From the NCBI GenBank assembly GCA_028278145.1, contig JANQEV010000022.1, positions 1 through 39,190 of the forward strand: DNA of 39,190 nucleotides, written 5' to 3'. Of this stretch, positions 31,410-39,190 are shown in pieces; the stretch's first letter is position 1, and each line of letters begins with the position of its first letter. The notes below the pieces were generated by a model that had not been told where the DNA came from, ran no database searches, and saw only the letters and a list, made by a program, of their open reading frames with translations. Position numbers and translations under genes: made by a program. Origin of the DNA: Chromatiales bacterium. GTDB taxonomy: Bacteria > Pseudomonadota > Gammaproteobacteria > Chromatiales > Chromatiaceae.

Positions 31410-32428
31410 GTGTCCTCCCTGTTCTTATTCTTATCGCCGGGCGCAACCTTGATGTGATCGGCATGGGCATTCTCTTTCAGGCGTTCTGGGGTTGCTGCCT
31501 TGGACAGGGATGCCAGTGCCACGAACCAGGCCTTGGGCATATCGGTGGGTAGTCCGATGGGAATGCCTGCAATCTTGGGGGTCTGGTGGAAATTGTGACC
31601 CGGCTCTTCGAACCCAGCCGCGGTACAGTTGATGCAGGCATAGCCGCCGCGCAGACAGGAGCCCTCCCCATTCCACAGACGGGTGTTGCAGTCGGCATGG
31701 GCCTGGGTACCCATACAGCCCATGTGTTCCATTAGACAACCCAGGTCGGACAGCTTCTCGGCACTGGCCTTGAACTCGTAGTACTCGTTACGCAGGCAGC
31801 CGTGATGCACCAGGTGATCGGCATAGCTACGAGGACGGTTCAGTTCATCCAGATCTGCTGCGTTCATTTCATCATTGGCAACCTGCAGCATGGTCTCCAC
31901 TACCCAGTTGGGGTGGATAGGACAACCGGCGATGTTTATCACCGGCAGGCCGGTGGGACAGCGATACTCCTCACCCAGCAGTCCGCCTGGCTTTGGCCCG
32001 GAGTACTGCAGGCCGCAGGCCTCACTTGGATTGCCACCGGCAGAGGTAATGCCACCATAGGCGGCACAGTTACCAACCGCTATTACCTGCTTCGCCTTCT
32101 GTGCAATGTCATTTATCCAATCCCGCATGGGACGACTATCGCCGGACATGCGATGAAAGCCACCTGTCCCATCCGGACCCTGAATCACCGAACCTTCCAG
32201 ACACAGGATATCCAGCTCCATGTCGCCATCCACAATGGACTGCAACATGTCGCGCATATCTTCGTTGTTGTGTTCGCTCAGGCTGGGGTGCCACAGCAGC
32301 TCTATGCCAGCACTCTCCATGGTAGTGAACAGGTCCGGTGACTCGGCACACAGCAGGGACATGGAACAGCCACCGCAACCGCCTGACTGCAGCCAGAGTA
32401 GGGTCGGTTTGCGTGCCTGTTCACTCAT
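31406..32428 (-). CDS. hupU: H2-sensing [NiFe]-hydrogenase small subunit
   Basis: 340 residues; iron-sulfur subunit of HupUV/HoxBC. It starts MSEQARKPTLLWLQSGGCGGCSMSLL without a Tat signal, the mark of the cytoplasmic sensor type. Cluster ligands include the Cys pair at the N-terminus, NCAAYGG, AGCPIHP, LGCLMEHMGCMGT and CINCTAAGF. It passes the redox signal to the large subunit's partner kinase. Nine bp separate its start from the HoxJ stop, and its stop overlaps hupV, so hoxJ-hupU-hupV are one transcription unit. Confidence 0.93.
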   Translation of the reverse strand: MSEQARKPTLLWLQSGGCGGCSMSLLCAESPDLFTTMESAGIELLWHPSLSEHNNEDMRDMLQSIVDGDMELDILCLEGSVIQGPDGTGGFHRMSGDSRPMRDWINDIAQKAKQVIAVGNCAAYGGITSAGGNPSEACGLQYSGPKPGGLLGEEYRCPTGLPVINIAGCPIHPNWVVETMLQVANDEMNAADLDELNRPRSYADHLVHHGCLRNEYYEFKASAEKLSDLGCLMEHMGCMGTQAHADCNTRLWNGEGSCLRGGYACINCTAAGFEEPGHNFHQTPKIAGIPIGLPTDMPKAWFVALASLSKAATPERLKENAHADHIKVAPGDKNKNREDT

Positions 32429-32437
32429 CGCTATGCA

Positions 32438-33799
32438 TTACCCATTGGCTGGAAGGGACAGGGTAAACACTGCCCCGCCATCTGGATGGTTACCGGCGGT
32501 GAGATCACCGCCCAGGTCATGAGCCAGACCGTAACTGATATAGAGACCCAGGCCGGTACCTTGCCCCACCGGCTTACTGGTAAAGAAAGGATCGAAGATG
32601 CGGGCCAGATCTTCCTCAGCTATACCTGGACCCTGATCTATCACCTTGATGTCTATGTTGTCGCCATTGCGGTTGCAGATGATAGTCAGCACCAGAGGCT
32701 CCTGCCCTGCCATGGCATCGGCCGCATTTTGTACCAGGTTTACCAGGATCTGGTGGATCTGCCCCTTACTGGCCTTGATCTCCAGGCCTTCCTGGAGCTG
32801 GTAATTGATATCTGGCTTGATGCGGCTGGCCTTGACCACCCAGTTGGCAGCCTTGCGGATGGTGGGCGCCAGTTCGAAGCGCACCTTCTCCTCTTTCTGG
32901 CTGCCGGAGTAGCGACGCAGGTCCTGCACTATATCGCTTACCCGTTCCACCCCTTCCAGGGTACCGTCGATCAGGGGGTCCATATCCTTGATGATGTGGT
33001 CTATCTTCAGCTTCTCACGCAGCTTACTTAGGAACTGGGGATCACCAGCGTGATGATCTGTCGCGGCAATGTATTCCAGAAGACGGGTGCCGTTTCGCCG
33101 GAACGCAAACATGTTGCCAAGTATAAAACTGATGGGGTTGTTGAGCTCATGGGCCACTCCGGCCACCAGGCGACCCAGTGCCGCCATCTTCTCCGAGTGC
33201 ACCAGCTGTTGCTGGGTCTGCTTCAATTCCATATGGGTCTGGTTAAGCTCTTCATAGGCGCGGCGCAGCTCCCCTACCGGGCGCCCAATAAGCACTATGC
33301 CGTCCAGCCCACCATCGCGGTCGTAACGCGGGGAGCAGTTCATGGCCAGGGGAGCGCTGGAACCGTCGGCACAGCGGATACTCACCTCACAGTCCACCAG
33401 TGACTCCTGACGCATCTTCTCTGGGAACTGATCCACCATGGCAGAGGACTCTTCACTGAACACCTCGCTGATGGGAAATCCGATGAAGGTCTCGGAGCTC
33501 TTGCCGGTGAGTTTCTCCAGAGCTGGGTTCACCTGAAGGATATGACCCTCGGTATCGCACACGATGAGCACATCGGTGATGGCGGAGAGCACGCTATCGA
33601 TGAACTGCTGGGCCTCCTCCAGAGCAGAGTTCTTCTGCTCCAGCTCGACCTGGTAACGCACCAGGTCGGCGTATACCGAGTCCATCTTGTGGATCACCTC
33701 GATCCAGGCGCTCTCGGTGGAGGGGTTGAGCTCCAGTGACTGGGTTACCCCGGCCTGATCGATCAGACTTGATCCGTAATCATCAATTCCTTTGCTCAT
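32438..33799 (-). CDS. hoxJ: PAS-containing sensor histidine kinase HupT/HoxJ
   Basis: 453 residues, no membrane spans. The N-terminal coiled region and PAS domain (about 70-190; FIDSVLSAITDVLIVCDTEGHILQVNPALEKLTG) precede the H box VAGVAHELNNPISFILGN (about 217-234) and a HATPase domain with N box LVNLVQNAADAM and G boxes DQGPGI and GQGTGLGLYIS. The partner of HupUV in the known H2 sensing pathway: in the absence of H2 it acts on HoxA/HupR. A REP-like repeat and 108 bp separate it from hoxA. Confidence 0.92.
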   Translation of the reverse strand: MSKGIDDYGSSLIDQAGVTQSLELNPSTESAWIEVIHKMDSVYADLVRYQVELEQKNSALEEAQQFIDSVLSAITDVLIVCDTEGHILQVNPALEKLTGKSSETFIGFPISEVFSEESSAMVDQFPEKMRQESLVDCEVSIRCADGSSAPLAMNCSPRYDRDGGLDGIVLIGRPVGELRRAYEELNQTHMELKQTQQQLVHSEKMAALGRLVAGVAHELNNPISFILGNMFAFRRNGTRLLEYIAATDHHAGDPQFLSKLREKLKIDHIIKDMDPLIDGTLEGVERVSDIVQDLRRYSGSQKEEKVRFELAPTIRKAANWVVKASRIKPDINYQLQEGLEIKASKGQIHQILVNLVQNAADAMAGQEPLVLTIICNRNGDNIDIKVIDQGPGIAEEDLARIFDPFFTSKPVGQGTGLGLYISYGLAHDLGGDLTAGNHPDGGAVFTLSLPANG

Positions 33800-33870
33800 G
33801 ACTGCTAACCTGTATTTGCCGTTTCAACTGCAAGGGTGTTATCTAACATCTTCCTCATCCTCGGCTTTAC

Positions 33871-33904
33871 CTCCCTCCCCTCCAGGGAGAGGGTCGGGGT
33901 GAGG
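33871..33904. repeat. Widespread CCCTC/GAGGG-type repeat
   Basis: CTCCCTCCCCTCCAGGGAGA... with self-complementary CTCCCT/AGGGAG and a trailing GGGTCGGGGTGAGG, between hoxA and hoxJ. It resembles the very common proteobacterial intergenic repeat CCTCACCCCgACCCTCTCCC. It could stabilise the upstream transcript or reduce expression of the hupUV part. Confidence 0.5.
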
Positions 33905-33907
33905 AGA

Positions 33908-35389
33908 TCATGCATCCAGTTTATGTTCATGAACAACAGACACACCAATCTGTTCCAGTCCATAACGCTCCAACTTACTGCGCAGCCCGACCCGGGACAG
34001 TCCCAGTTCACGGGCAGCACGACTCTTGTTCCAGCGGTGGCGTATCAGGGCCTCTTTCAGGATGTGGGCCTCCAGGGTCTCTACCCGCTCCTTGAGAGAG
34101 CCATCCAGACCGGCCAGATTCTCTAATACCGGTGCCTCATCCTGAGGCATGGCGCGTAGCACCCGTGGTGACAACAGGTCGGCACCCAACTGTTCACCGG
34201 TGCTCATCACCAGCATGTAGCGTACCTCGTTCTGCAACTCACGTACGTTTCCCGGCCAGTGGTAGGACTGCATACACACCAGTGCCTCTTCGGTGAAACC
34301 CTTTACCTCCTTACCTAGATTCTGTATCGCCTTATCCAACATGCTGTGGGCCAGTAGTGGGATATCCCCTTTGCGGTCACGCAAAGGAGGCAACTGAATG
34401 GTCATATTGGCCAGGCGGTAGTAGAGGTCCTGACGAAAACGACCGGCCCGTACCTCGGCTTCAAGATCCTTGTTGGTGGCGGCGATGATGCGCACATCCA
34501 CCTCACGGGTACAGCTACAACCCAGAGGGCGGATCTCCCCTTCCTGTAACACGCGCAGCAGCTTCACCTGGAAGGCGGGCGACACCTCACCAATCTCATC
34601 CAGGAACACGGTGCCACCATTGGCACGTTCAAACAGACCAACCTGGTCCTGAACCGCCCCAGTGAAGGCGCCGCGCTTATAACCAAACAGTTCGCTCTCC
34701 AACAGCTCGTCTGGAAGGGCTCCGCAGTTCTCAGCTATAAAGGGCTCGTCACAGCGCGGGCTGTTGTAGTGCAGGGAGCGTGCAGCAAGTTCTTTACCGG
34801 TTCCTGATTCACCGGCCAACAGCACCGAAACATCATAGGGAGCCACGCGCCGGATCTTGTCACACACCGCGTTCATGGAACTGTCCGGGGTACGCACTAT
34901 GCCGTCGTCACTATGATAGTTCTGCTTCAGTTTTTCCCGTTTCTCGGCCAGGGACTCATCCAGTTGCGACGGGATCTTTTTCAGCTCGATGGAGAGGGCC
35001 TCATTCTGACGCTGCAGTTCCAACATCTGGTAGGCGTTCTTCAATGTCATGATCAGGTTGTCAGGATGCCAGGGCTTGGTGATGTACTGATAGATACCGG
35101 CCTCGTTTACCGCGCTGATGATATCCTCGGAGTCGGTATAGCCGGAGATGATCATACGGATCACATCCGGCCACTGTTCCCGTACCTGTTTCAGGAACTC
35201 TACCCCGGTAACCTCCGGCATGCGCTGATCGCACAGGATGATCTGCACCCACTCCCGTTGCAGGATCTCCTCCGCCTCTTCCACTGATGTAGTGGTCTTT
35301 ACATCGAAGTCCTCTTCCAGAATGCGTTGCAGTGTCTCCAGGCTGCGTAGTTCATCATCGACAATCAGAATCGTGGGTAACCTGTTCAT
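33908..35389 (-). CDS. hoxA: NtrC-type H2-response regulator HoxA/HupR
   Basis: 493 residues: REC domain (1-120; IVDDE, phosphoacceptor in [12 protein letters not shown]), a sigma-54-type AAA+ domain (about 165-400; Walker [15 protein letters not shown], and [11 protein letters not shown] as Walker B), and a Fis-type HTH near the C-terminus ([26 protein letters not shown]). In relatives the unphosphorylated form activates hydrogenase operon transcription. Start overlaps the hypX stop (ATGA), so hypX-hoxA are translationally coupled. Confidence 0.93.
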   Translation of the reverse strand: MNRLPTILIVDDELRSLETLQRILEEDFDVKTTTSVEEAEEILQREWVQIILCDQRMPEVTGVEFLKQVREQWPDVIRMIISGYTDSEDIISAVNEAGIYQYITKPWHPDNLIMTLKNAYQMLELQRQNEALSIELKKIPSQLDESLAEKREKLKQNYHSDDGIVRTPDSSMNAVCDKIRRVAPYDVSVLLAGESGTGKELAARSLHYNSPRCDEPFIAENCGALPDELLESELFGYKRGAFTGAVQDQVGLFERANGGTVFLDEIGEVSPAFQVKLLRVLQEGEIRPLGCSCTREVDVRIIAATNKDLEAEVRAGRFRQDLYYRLANMTIQLPPLRDRKGDIPLLAHSMLDKAIQNLGKEVKGFTEEALVCMQSYHWPGNVRELQNEVRYMLVMSTGEQLGADLLSPRVLRAMPQDEAPVLENLAGLDGSLKERVETLEAHILKEALIRHRWNKSRAARELGLSRVGLRSKLERYGLEQIGVSVVHEHKLDA

Positions 35390-37092
35390 GAAACTCTCCG
35401 CAGTTTTCTCCCGATACGGCGATGGCGCGCAATGGTTATAGGGGTGCGCGACTTGGGAATCTTGTAGACAAAGTTGTAACGGGCCACGTGGTAGCTGGGA
35501 TCAAAGCCGTAGAAGTTGAGACGCATGCGCTCCAGCTCTTCATCCCGATACTGCTGCAGTGGCTTGTGGGCCTCATCGGTGGCCCGGTTTCGGTTCTTGA
35601 ACTCCAGGCGCGATTCATAGGCCGGCGCCTTGGCCATGGCAGTGGCCCGTAGCTGCAGCTCCTCCACGAAGCCGCTTACTTCCTGCTCAAATACCGCATT
35701 TACCAGCCCCAGCTCATGGGCCTCCTTGGCCGACATGGGCAGACGCCCCTGGGTGATGCGCTCCACATTCTCTGGTCCTGCATAACGCGGCAACAGATAG
35801 CTCCAGTACTCAGAGCCGTAGAGGTTGCCCATATCCTTGTAGTGAGGATTGAGGATTACCCCATCCCTGGCCCACACCTCATCACAGGCCCGGGCCAGGA
35901 ACACACCACCAGCACCGGCGTTGCCCTGGAGTGCGGCCACGGTGAGATGGGAGTCGGTATTGATGATCTCCAGGGCCAGGTCATCAATGGCATTGATGTT
36001 ACGCCAGGACTCATCGGCTGGACTCTCTGCCGCTTCGATCAGGTTCAGGTGCATGCCGTTGGACCAGTAGTTGGGTCCGCCCATAAGTACGATAACCTTG
36101 GTATCGCACAGACGTGCCTTGATATAGGCCTGACGCAGGCGCTCACACTGATCACTGCCCATGGCGCCGTTGTAGAACGGGAAGTGCAGGTATCCAACAC
36201 CGCCCTGCTCTTCATACCAGATATCCCGGTAGCCACTATCCAACCCTGGCTGTATCTCAGGGATACCAGTAATCTCTTCCTGCAGCACCATGGTGGCTGG
36301 CAGTTTGAATGGATGCTCAGACTGCTTATCCCGCAGGTGCCCGATCCACACCGCACCATTCACCGTAGCGCGACAGATGGCATGACCACAGCGTGCTATC
36401 ACATCCCCCGGACGACCAGTGAGAATGCTCTCCAGATGAGCGTCATACAGAAACAGTTCACGCCCGAACAGCTCATCCTTCACCCCGGGAAAACCGTCGG
36501 CACAACGAACCTTGCGCAACACCGTTTGTGTATCATCCTGTCCCCAGTCGATGGTTCTATCCGACTGCTGCATCAACGGCTGCAGGGTGCCATGGATCTC
36601 AGGATCACTGTAGTCCAGGGGCTGAGGTTTGAAGTCACCTTGTTCAAAACGTTGTACTGCTTTAAGCACTGCATCCACTGCGGCCTGGGTTATCTCATTG
36701 CGATAGATGCTGGCCTTGGTGTCATCCCGCAACTGGAATTCACTGAAGGCCCAGATGTCACCGGCATCCATCTCGGCGTTGGCCTGGAGTACGGTTACAC
36801 CCCAACGCTGTTCACCATTGATGATGGCCCAGTCCAGGGCCGAGGGACCACGGTCCCCACGAATTCCTGGATGCACCACCAGGCAGACATAATTGCGCCA
36901 CAACTCTTGGGGGATAGCGCGTTTCAGAAACGGCGCAATGATCAGATCAGGCTGATACAACTCAGCCGCTTCTAGGCTGAAGTTATCATGGATATCGAAC
37001 TCTACCGATACCTCGTGACCTGCCTCATGCAGTTCGGTATACAGCCTCTGGGTGAGGCTGTTGAAGGCGTGGGTTAAAAACAGAATCCGCAT
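35386..37092 (-). CDS. hypX: HypX/HoxX, CO-forming hydrogenase maturation protein
   Basis: 568 residues, two domains. The N-terminal half (1-240) is formyltransferase-like (HPGIRGDRGPSALDWAIINGE, a 10-formyl-THF binding motif, residues about 73-93). The C-terminal half (about 280-540) is crotonase/enoyl-CoA hydratase-like (LMGGPNYWSNGMHLN, LQGNAGAGGVFLARACDEV). The known role is making CO from formyl groups for the Fe(CN)2CO site when oxygen is present, linked to O2-tolerant hydrogenases. That an O2-tolerant enzyme is present elsewhere is inference. Coupled to hoxA downstream (4-nt overlap) and separated from hypE by 158 bp. Confidence 0.93.
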   Translation of the reverse strand: MRILFLTHAFNSLTQRLYTELHEAGHEVSVEFDIHDNFSLEAAELYQPDLIIAPFLKRAIPQELWRNYVCLVVHPGIRGDRGPSALDWAIINGEQRWGVTVLQANAEMDAGDIWAFSEFQLRDDTKASIYRNEITQAAVDAVLKAVQRFEQGDFKPQPLDYSDPEIHGTLQPLMQQSDRTIDWGQDDTQTVLRKVRCADGFPGVKDELFGRELFLYDAHLESILTGRPGDVIARCGHAICRATVNGAVWIGHLRDKQSEHPFKLPATMVLQEEITGIPEIQPGLDSGYRDIWYEEQGGVGYLHFPFYNGAMGSDQCERLRQAYIKARLCDTKVIVLMGGPNYWSNGMHLNLIEAAESPADESWRNINAIDDLALEIINTDSHLTVAALQGNAGAGGVFLARACDEVWARDGVILNPHYKDMGNLYGSEYWSYLLPRYAGPENVERITQGRLPMSAKEAHELGLVNAVFEQEVSGFVEELQLRATAMAKAPAYESRLEFKNRNRATDEAHKPLQQYRDEELERMRLNFYGFDPSYHVARYNFVYKIPKSRTPITIARHRRIGRKLRRVS

Positions 37093-37134
37093 TAGTGCAT
37101 CTCTTGTTCGTATATTTTCAAACCAAAACCATTG

Positions 37135-37235
37135 GCCGCGAATGGACGCAAATTACCGCTAATTAACGCAAACAAACCGTTATATGTTTTATGTTTATTC
37201 GCGCATATTTGCGGTGATTGGCGTTTATTTGTGGC
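37135..37235. repeat. Inverted array of 10-nt repeat units
   Basis: Left arm units GAATGGACGC, AAATTACCGC, TAATTAACGC (37140-37169, three consecutive 10-mers). Right arm on the minus strand: AAATAAACGC, CAATCACCGC, AAATATGCGC, GAATAAACAT (37191-37230). Each unit is one helical turn long and ends with CGC in most cases. The two arms face each other, forming a long imperfect palindrome between hypE and hypX. Function unknown; a terminator/attenuator or REP-like role is possible. Confidence 0.7.
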
Positions 37236-37250
37236 TAATCCATCCATGCT

Positions 37251-38300
37251 TTAACAAATCCTCGGTAGTTGCTCACCCACCAGCCAGTCCACCATGCGGC
37301 TGCCACCAAAGCTGGTCTCCATCTGCACAAAGCTGTGCTGATCTTCCACCACCTTACCGATGATGGCCGACTCCTTGCCCAAAGGATGTTGCTGCATAAC
37401 ATCTAACAACCGCTCGGCATCTTCCTGGGGACAGATGCAGATCAGCTTGCCCTCGTTGGCAACGTACAGGGGATCCAGGCCCAGCAATTCACAGGCTGCC
37501 TTTACCGCTGGTTGAATTGGTATGGCCGCCTCCTGCAAATGCATGCCGACACCGGACTGATGAGCCAGTTCATTCAGGGTGGTTGCCAGACCACCGCGGG
37601 TAGGATCACGCAGGCAGTGAATATTGGGTACCGCATCAACCATGTCTGCGATCAGTGTATGTAGTGCGGCAGAGTCGGACTCTATGCTGGTCTCGAACTC
37701 CAGGTTCTCACGGCTGGACATAATGGCCACACCGTGATCACCCATGGTGCCATTAACCAGGATGGCATCACCGGGCTGGGCCAGGTCACCTGAGATGTTT
37801 ATACCTTCAGGCACCACACCAACGCCTGTTGTAGTTATAAACACACCATCGCCCTTGCCCCGCTCCACCACCTTGGTGTCACCGGTAACTACAGGCACGC
37901 CGGCCTCTGATGCCGCCTTGCCCATGCTGGCTACGATGCGTTCCAGATCGGCCAGGGGGAACCCCTCTTCCAGGATAAAACCGGCAGATAGATACAACGG
38001 CTTGGCGCCGGACATGGCCACATCGTTGACTGTTCCATGTACCGCCAGGGAACCAATATCACCTCCGGGGAAGAACAGGGGTGAGATCACGTGGCCATCG
38101 GTGCTTATTACCATGCGGCTTGCTGGCACCTGAAATGCTGCCTGATCATTGGCCTGGCGCAGCATATCGTTATCAAAATATTTTACGAACAGCTCCTCTA
38201 TGAGCTGGGCCATGGCACGACCGCCACTGCCGTGGGTCATATCCACCACGCCATCACGCAGGTTGAGTCCAATAGGGAAACGTTTCAGGTCTGCACTCAT
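37251..38300 (-). CDS. hypE: Hydrogenase maturation protein HypE
   Basis: About 349 residues of the AIR-synthase/PurM fold. It supplies the cyanide ligand by dehydrating the carbamoylated C-terminal Cys. Visible: SADLKRFPIGLNLRDGVVDMTHGSGGRAM, TDGHVISPLFFPGGDIGSLAVHGTVNDVAMSGAKP and LRDPTRGGLATTLNELA, and the invariant C-terminus LPRIC ending in the catalytic Cys. The start is taken at ATG 38300, overlapping hypD's stop by 4 nt (ATGA); the frame open to 38486 reads through hypD and is spurious. Forms the HypE-HypD stage with the gene upstream. Confidence 0.94.
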   Translation of the reverse strand: MSADLKRFPIGLNLRDGVVDMTHGSGGRAMAQLIEELFVKYFDNDMLRQANDQAAFQVPASRMVISTDGHVISPLFFPGGDIGSLAVHGTVNDVAMSGAKPLYLSAGFILEEGFPLADLERIVASMGKAASEAGVPVVTGDTKVVERGKGDGVFITTTGVGVVPEGINISGDLAQPGDAILVNGTMGDHGVAIMSSRENLEFETSIESDSAALHTLIADMVDAVPNIHCLRDPTRGGLATTLNELAHQSGVGMHLQEAAIPIQPAVKAACELLGLDPLYVANEGKLICICPQEDAERLLDVMQQHPLGKESAIIGKVVEDQHSFVQMETSFGGSRMVDWLVGEQLPRIC

Positions 38301-39100
38301 GCCACTGATTCCTGCTCTGATGTTTGTTCTGTTTTTGGTTGGGTAAAACGACCATAGCTCCAGTAGGCGGCACAGGCCCCTTCCGAAGAGACCATGCAGG
38401 AGCCCATAGGATTCTCCGGAGTACATACGGTGCCGAACAGTTTGCAGTCGGTGGGGCGTTTCACTCCGCGCAGGATGCCGGGGCATTCGCAGCCTTTGAC
38501 ATCATTGGCCTGGATGGCCGGCAGGTGAAAGCGCTTCTCGGCGTCGAACTCTGCAAACTCTTTCTTGATCTTCAGGGCGCTGTAAGGAACCAGTCCCAGG
38601 CCGCGCCATTCAAAGCTACGGCGCAGTTCCATTACCTCTGCCACCAGACCCTTGGCCTTTAGGTTGCCCTCACGTGAAACCACGCGAGTGTACTCGTTCT
38701 CTACTTCAAAGCGCCCTTCATTGAGCTGGCGGATAAGCATCAGGGTGGACTGCATAACATCCAGGGGTTCAAAGCCGGCGATAACTACCGGGCGCTGAAA
38801 CTCCTCGGCAAAAAACTCATAGGGCTGACTACCGATGATGGAACTGACATGGGAGGGACCAAAGAAACCATCGATGCGCACCGAACCTATCTCACGCACC
38901 TCAGGTGACTCCAGAATATTGGTGATGGCCGCTGGAGTAAGTACGTGGTTACAGAACACGCTGAAGTTGTTAAGCCCTTCAGCCTGGGCCTGCTTTATGG
39001 CCACGGCACTGGGTGGGGTGGTAGTCTCAAAACCGATGGCAAAGAACACCACCTGGCGCTCTGGATTCTCCCGCGCGATATTCAGGGCATCCTGGGTGGA
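38297..39100 (-). CDS. hypD: Hydrogenase maturation protein HypD, N-terminus missing
   Basis: C-terminal ~265 residues of HypD, the Fe-S scaffold for assembly of the Fe(CN)2CO unit. Present are the AIGFETTTPP core motif, VFCNHVLTPAAI, the GFEPLDV motif and the C-terminal cluster region GCECPGILRGVKRPTDCKLFGTVC with MGSCMVSSEGACAAYW. The open frame runs to 39181, but 39101-39190 is an exact inverted copy of 38958-39047, so the residues upstream of NSTQDALNIA are not HypD. The true gene continues outside the window. Stop overlaps the hypE start by 4 nt. Confidence 0.9.
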   Translation of the reverse strand, partial: STQDALNIARENPERQVVFFAIGFETTTPPSAVAIKQAQAEGLNNFSVFCNHVLTPAAITNILESPEVREIGSVRIDGFFGPSHVSSIIGSQPYEFFAEEFQRPVVIAGFEPLDVMQSTLMLIRQLNEGRFEVENEYTRVVSREGNLKAKGLVAEVMELRRSFEWRGLGLVPYSALKIKKEFAEFDAEKRFHLPAIQANDVKGCECPGILRGVKRPTDCKLFGTVCTPENPMGSCMVSSEGACAAYWSYGRFTQPKTEQTSEQESVA

Positions 39101-39190
39101 GTTCTTTGCCATCGGTTTTGAGACTACCACCCCACCCAGTGCCGTGGCCATAAAGCAGGCCCAGGCTGAAGGGCTTAACAACTTCAGCGT
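38958..39190. repeat. 90-bp perfect inverted repeat at the window end
   Basis: Positions 38958-39047 are the exact reverse complement of 39101-39190, with a 53-bp spacer (39048-39100). The arms lie within hypD coding sequence and end precisely at the last base of the window. Most likely an assembly or amplification fold-back rather than a biological element. Confidence 0.9.

Noticed and set aside
31431-32341. Several open frames on both strands over hupU/hupV
   Set aside because: Composition mirrors the hydrogenase genes; no domain and no start signals.
35716-36975. 419-aa open frame on the plus strand opposite hypX
   Set aside because: Long only because it mirrors a G+C-rich coding gene; the sequence has no signal, ribosome site or family pattern, while the minus strand encodes a clear HypX.
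38301-38486. N-terminal extension of HypE
   Set aside because: It is the antisense-frame reading through hypD; HypE starts at 38300 with the ATGA overlap.
39101-39181. N-terminus of the HypD open frame
   Set aside because: Product of the inverted terminal repeat, not HypD sequence.
1-39190. CRISPR arrays, tRNA or rRNA genes, phage structural genes and insertion-sequence transposases
   Set aside because: None seen: no regularly spaced repeats, no cloverleaf or rRNA motifs, and no transposase-like protein among the frames.

Overview
The window reads as a chromosomal piece of a gammaproteobacterium that can oxidise hydrogen, probably a sulfur/hydrogen chemolithotroph or a symbiont relative. 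This is inferred from gene content only: a HupUV-type H2 sensor with HoxJ/HoxA, HypX, GdhA, c-di-GMP enzymes and DUF808/DUF465/DUF2796 families. No rRNA, tRNA or CRISPR is visible. Both ends cut through genes (a zinc ABC ATPase at the left, hypD at the right). The right edge is a perfect fold-back, which suggests a contig end rather than natural sequence.

Layout. 1-2.5 kb (+): a G+C-rich zinc block, znuC (partial)-znuB-zur-zrgA, closed by a strong hairpin. 2.5-4.2 kb: an NTF2-like protein and a small His-rich metal-binding protein built from two repeats. 4.2-6.3 kb: a divergent pair, zinc-type alcohol dehydrogenase/LysR regulator. 6.3-15.4 kb: mostly housekeeping and hypothetical genes (ATP/ADP-type transporter, Tat-exported aldo/keto reductase, CPA2 antiporter, ICMT-like methyltransferase, DUF465, DUF429, and several small membrane or coiled-coil proteins, one of 59 aa). 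15.4-21.8 kb (-): a c-di-GMP block, made of an HD-GYP phosphodiesterase translationally coupled to a PAS-GGDEF-EAL protein, preceded by a BvgS-like two-SBP-domain GGDEF receptor. 22-25 kb (-): a small secreted protein, NADP-type glutamate dehydrogenase and a double-receiver response regulator. 25-27.7 kb: two hypothetical proteins and a DUF808 membrane protein.

27.7-29.6 kb (-): a short array of small genes separated by integron attC recombination sites with no integrase in the window (a CALIN). Its cassettes encode two lipoproteins and small membrane proteins. One attC appears to have had its 3' half replaced by a GGGGTC-palindrome that also occurs 0.45 kb away.

29.9-39.2 kb (-): a hydrogenase regulation and maturation cluster transcribed hypD-hypE-hypX-hoxA-hoxJ(hupT)-hupU-hupV. 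HupUV is an H2-sensing hydrogenase that controls the kinase HoxJ/HupT, which controls the NtrC-type regulator HoxA/HupR. HypD, HypE and HypX make the Fe(CN)2CO centre. The energy-conserving hydrogenase these genes serve is not in the window.

Intergenic regions are rich in small hairpins: REP-like elements at the 3' ends of genes with a GGTCAGA core, and a striking inverted array of 10-nt units between hypX and hypE. The least explained parts are the integrase-less cassette array with its disrupted attC, and the repeat elements.
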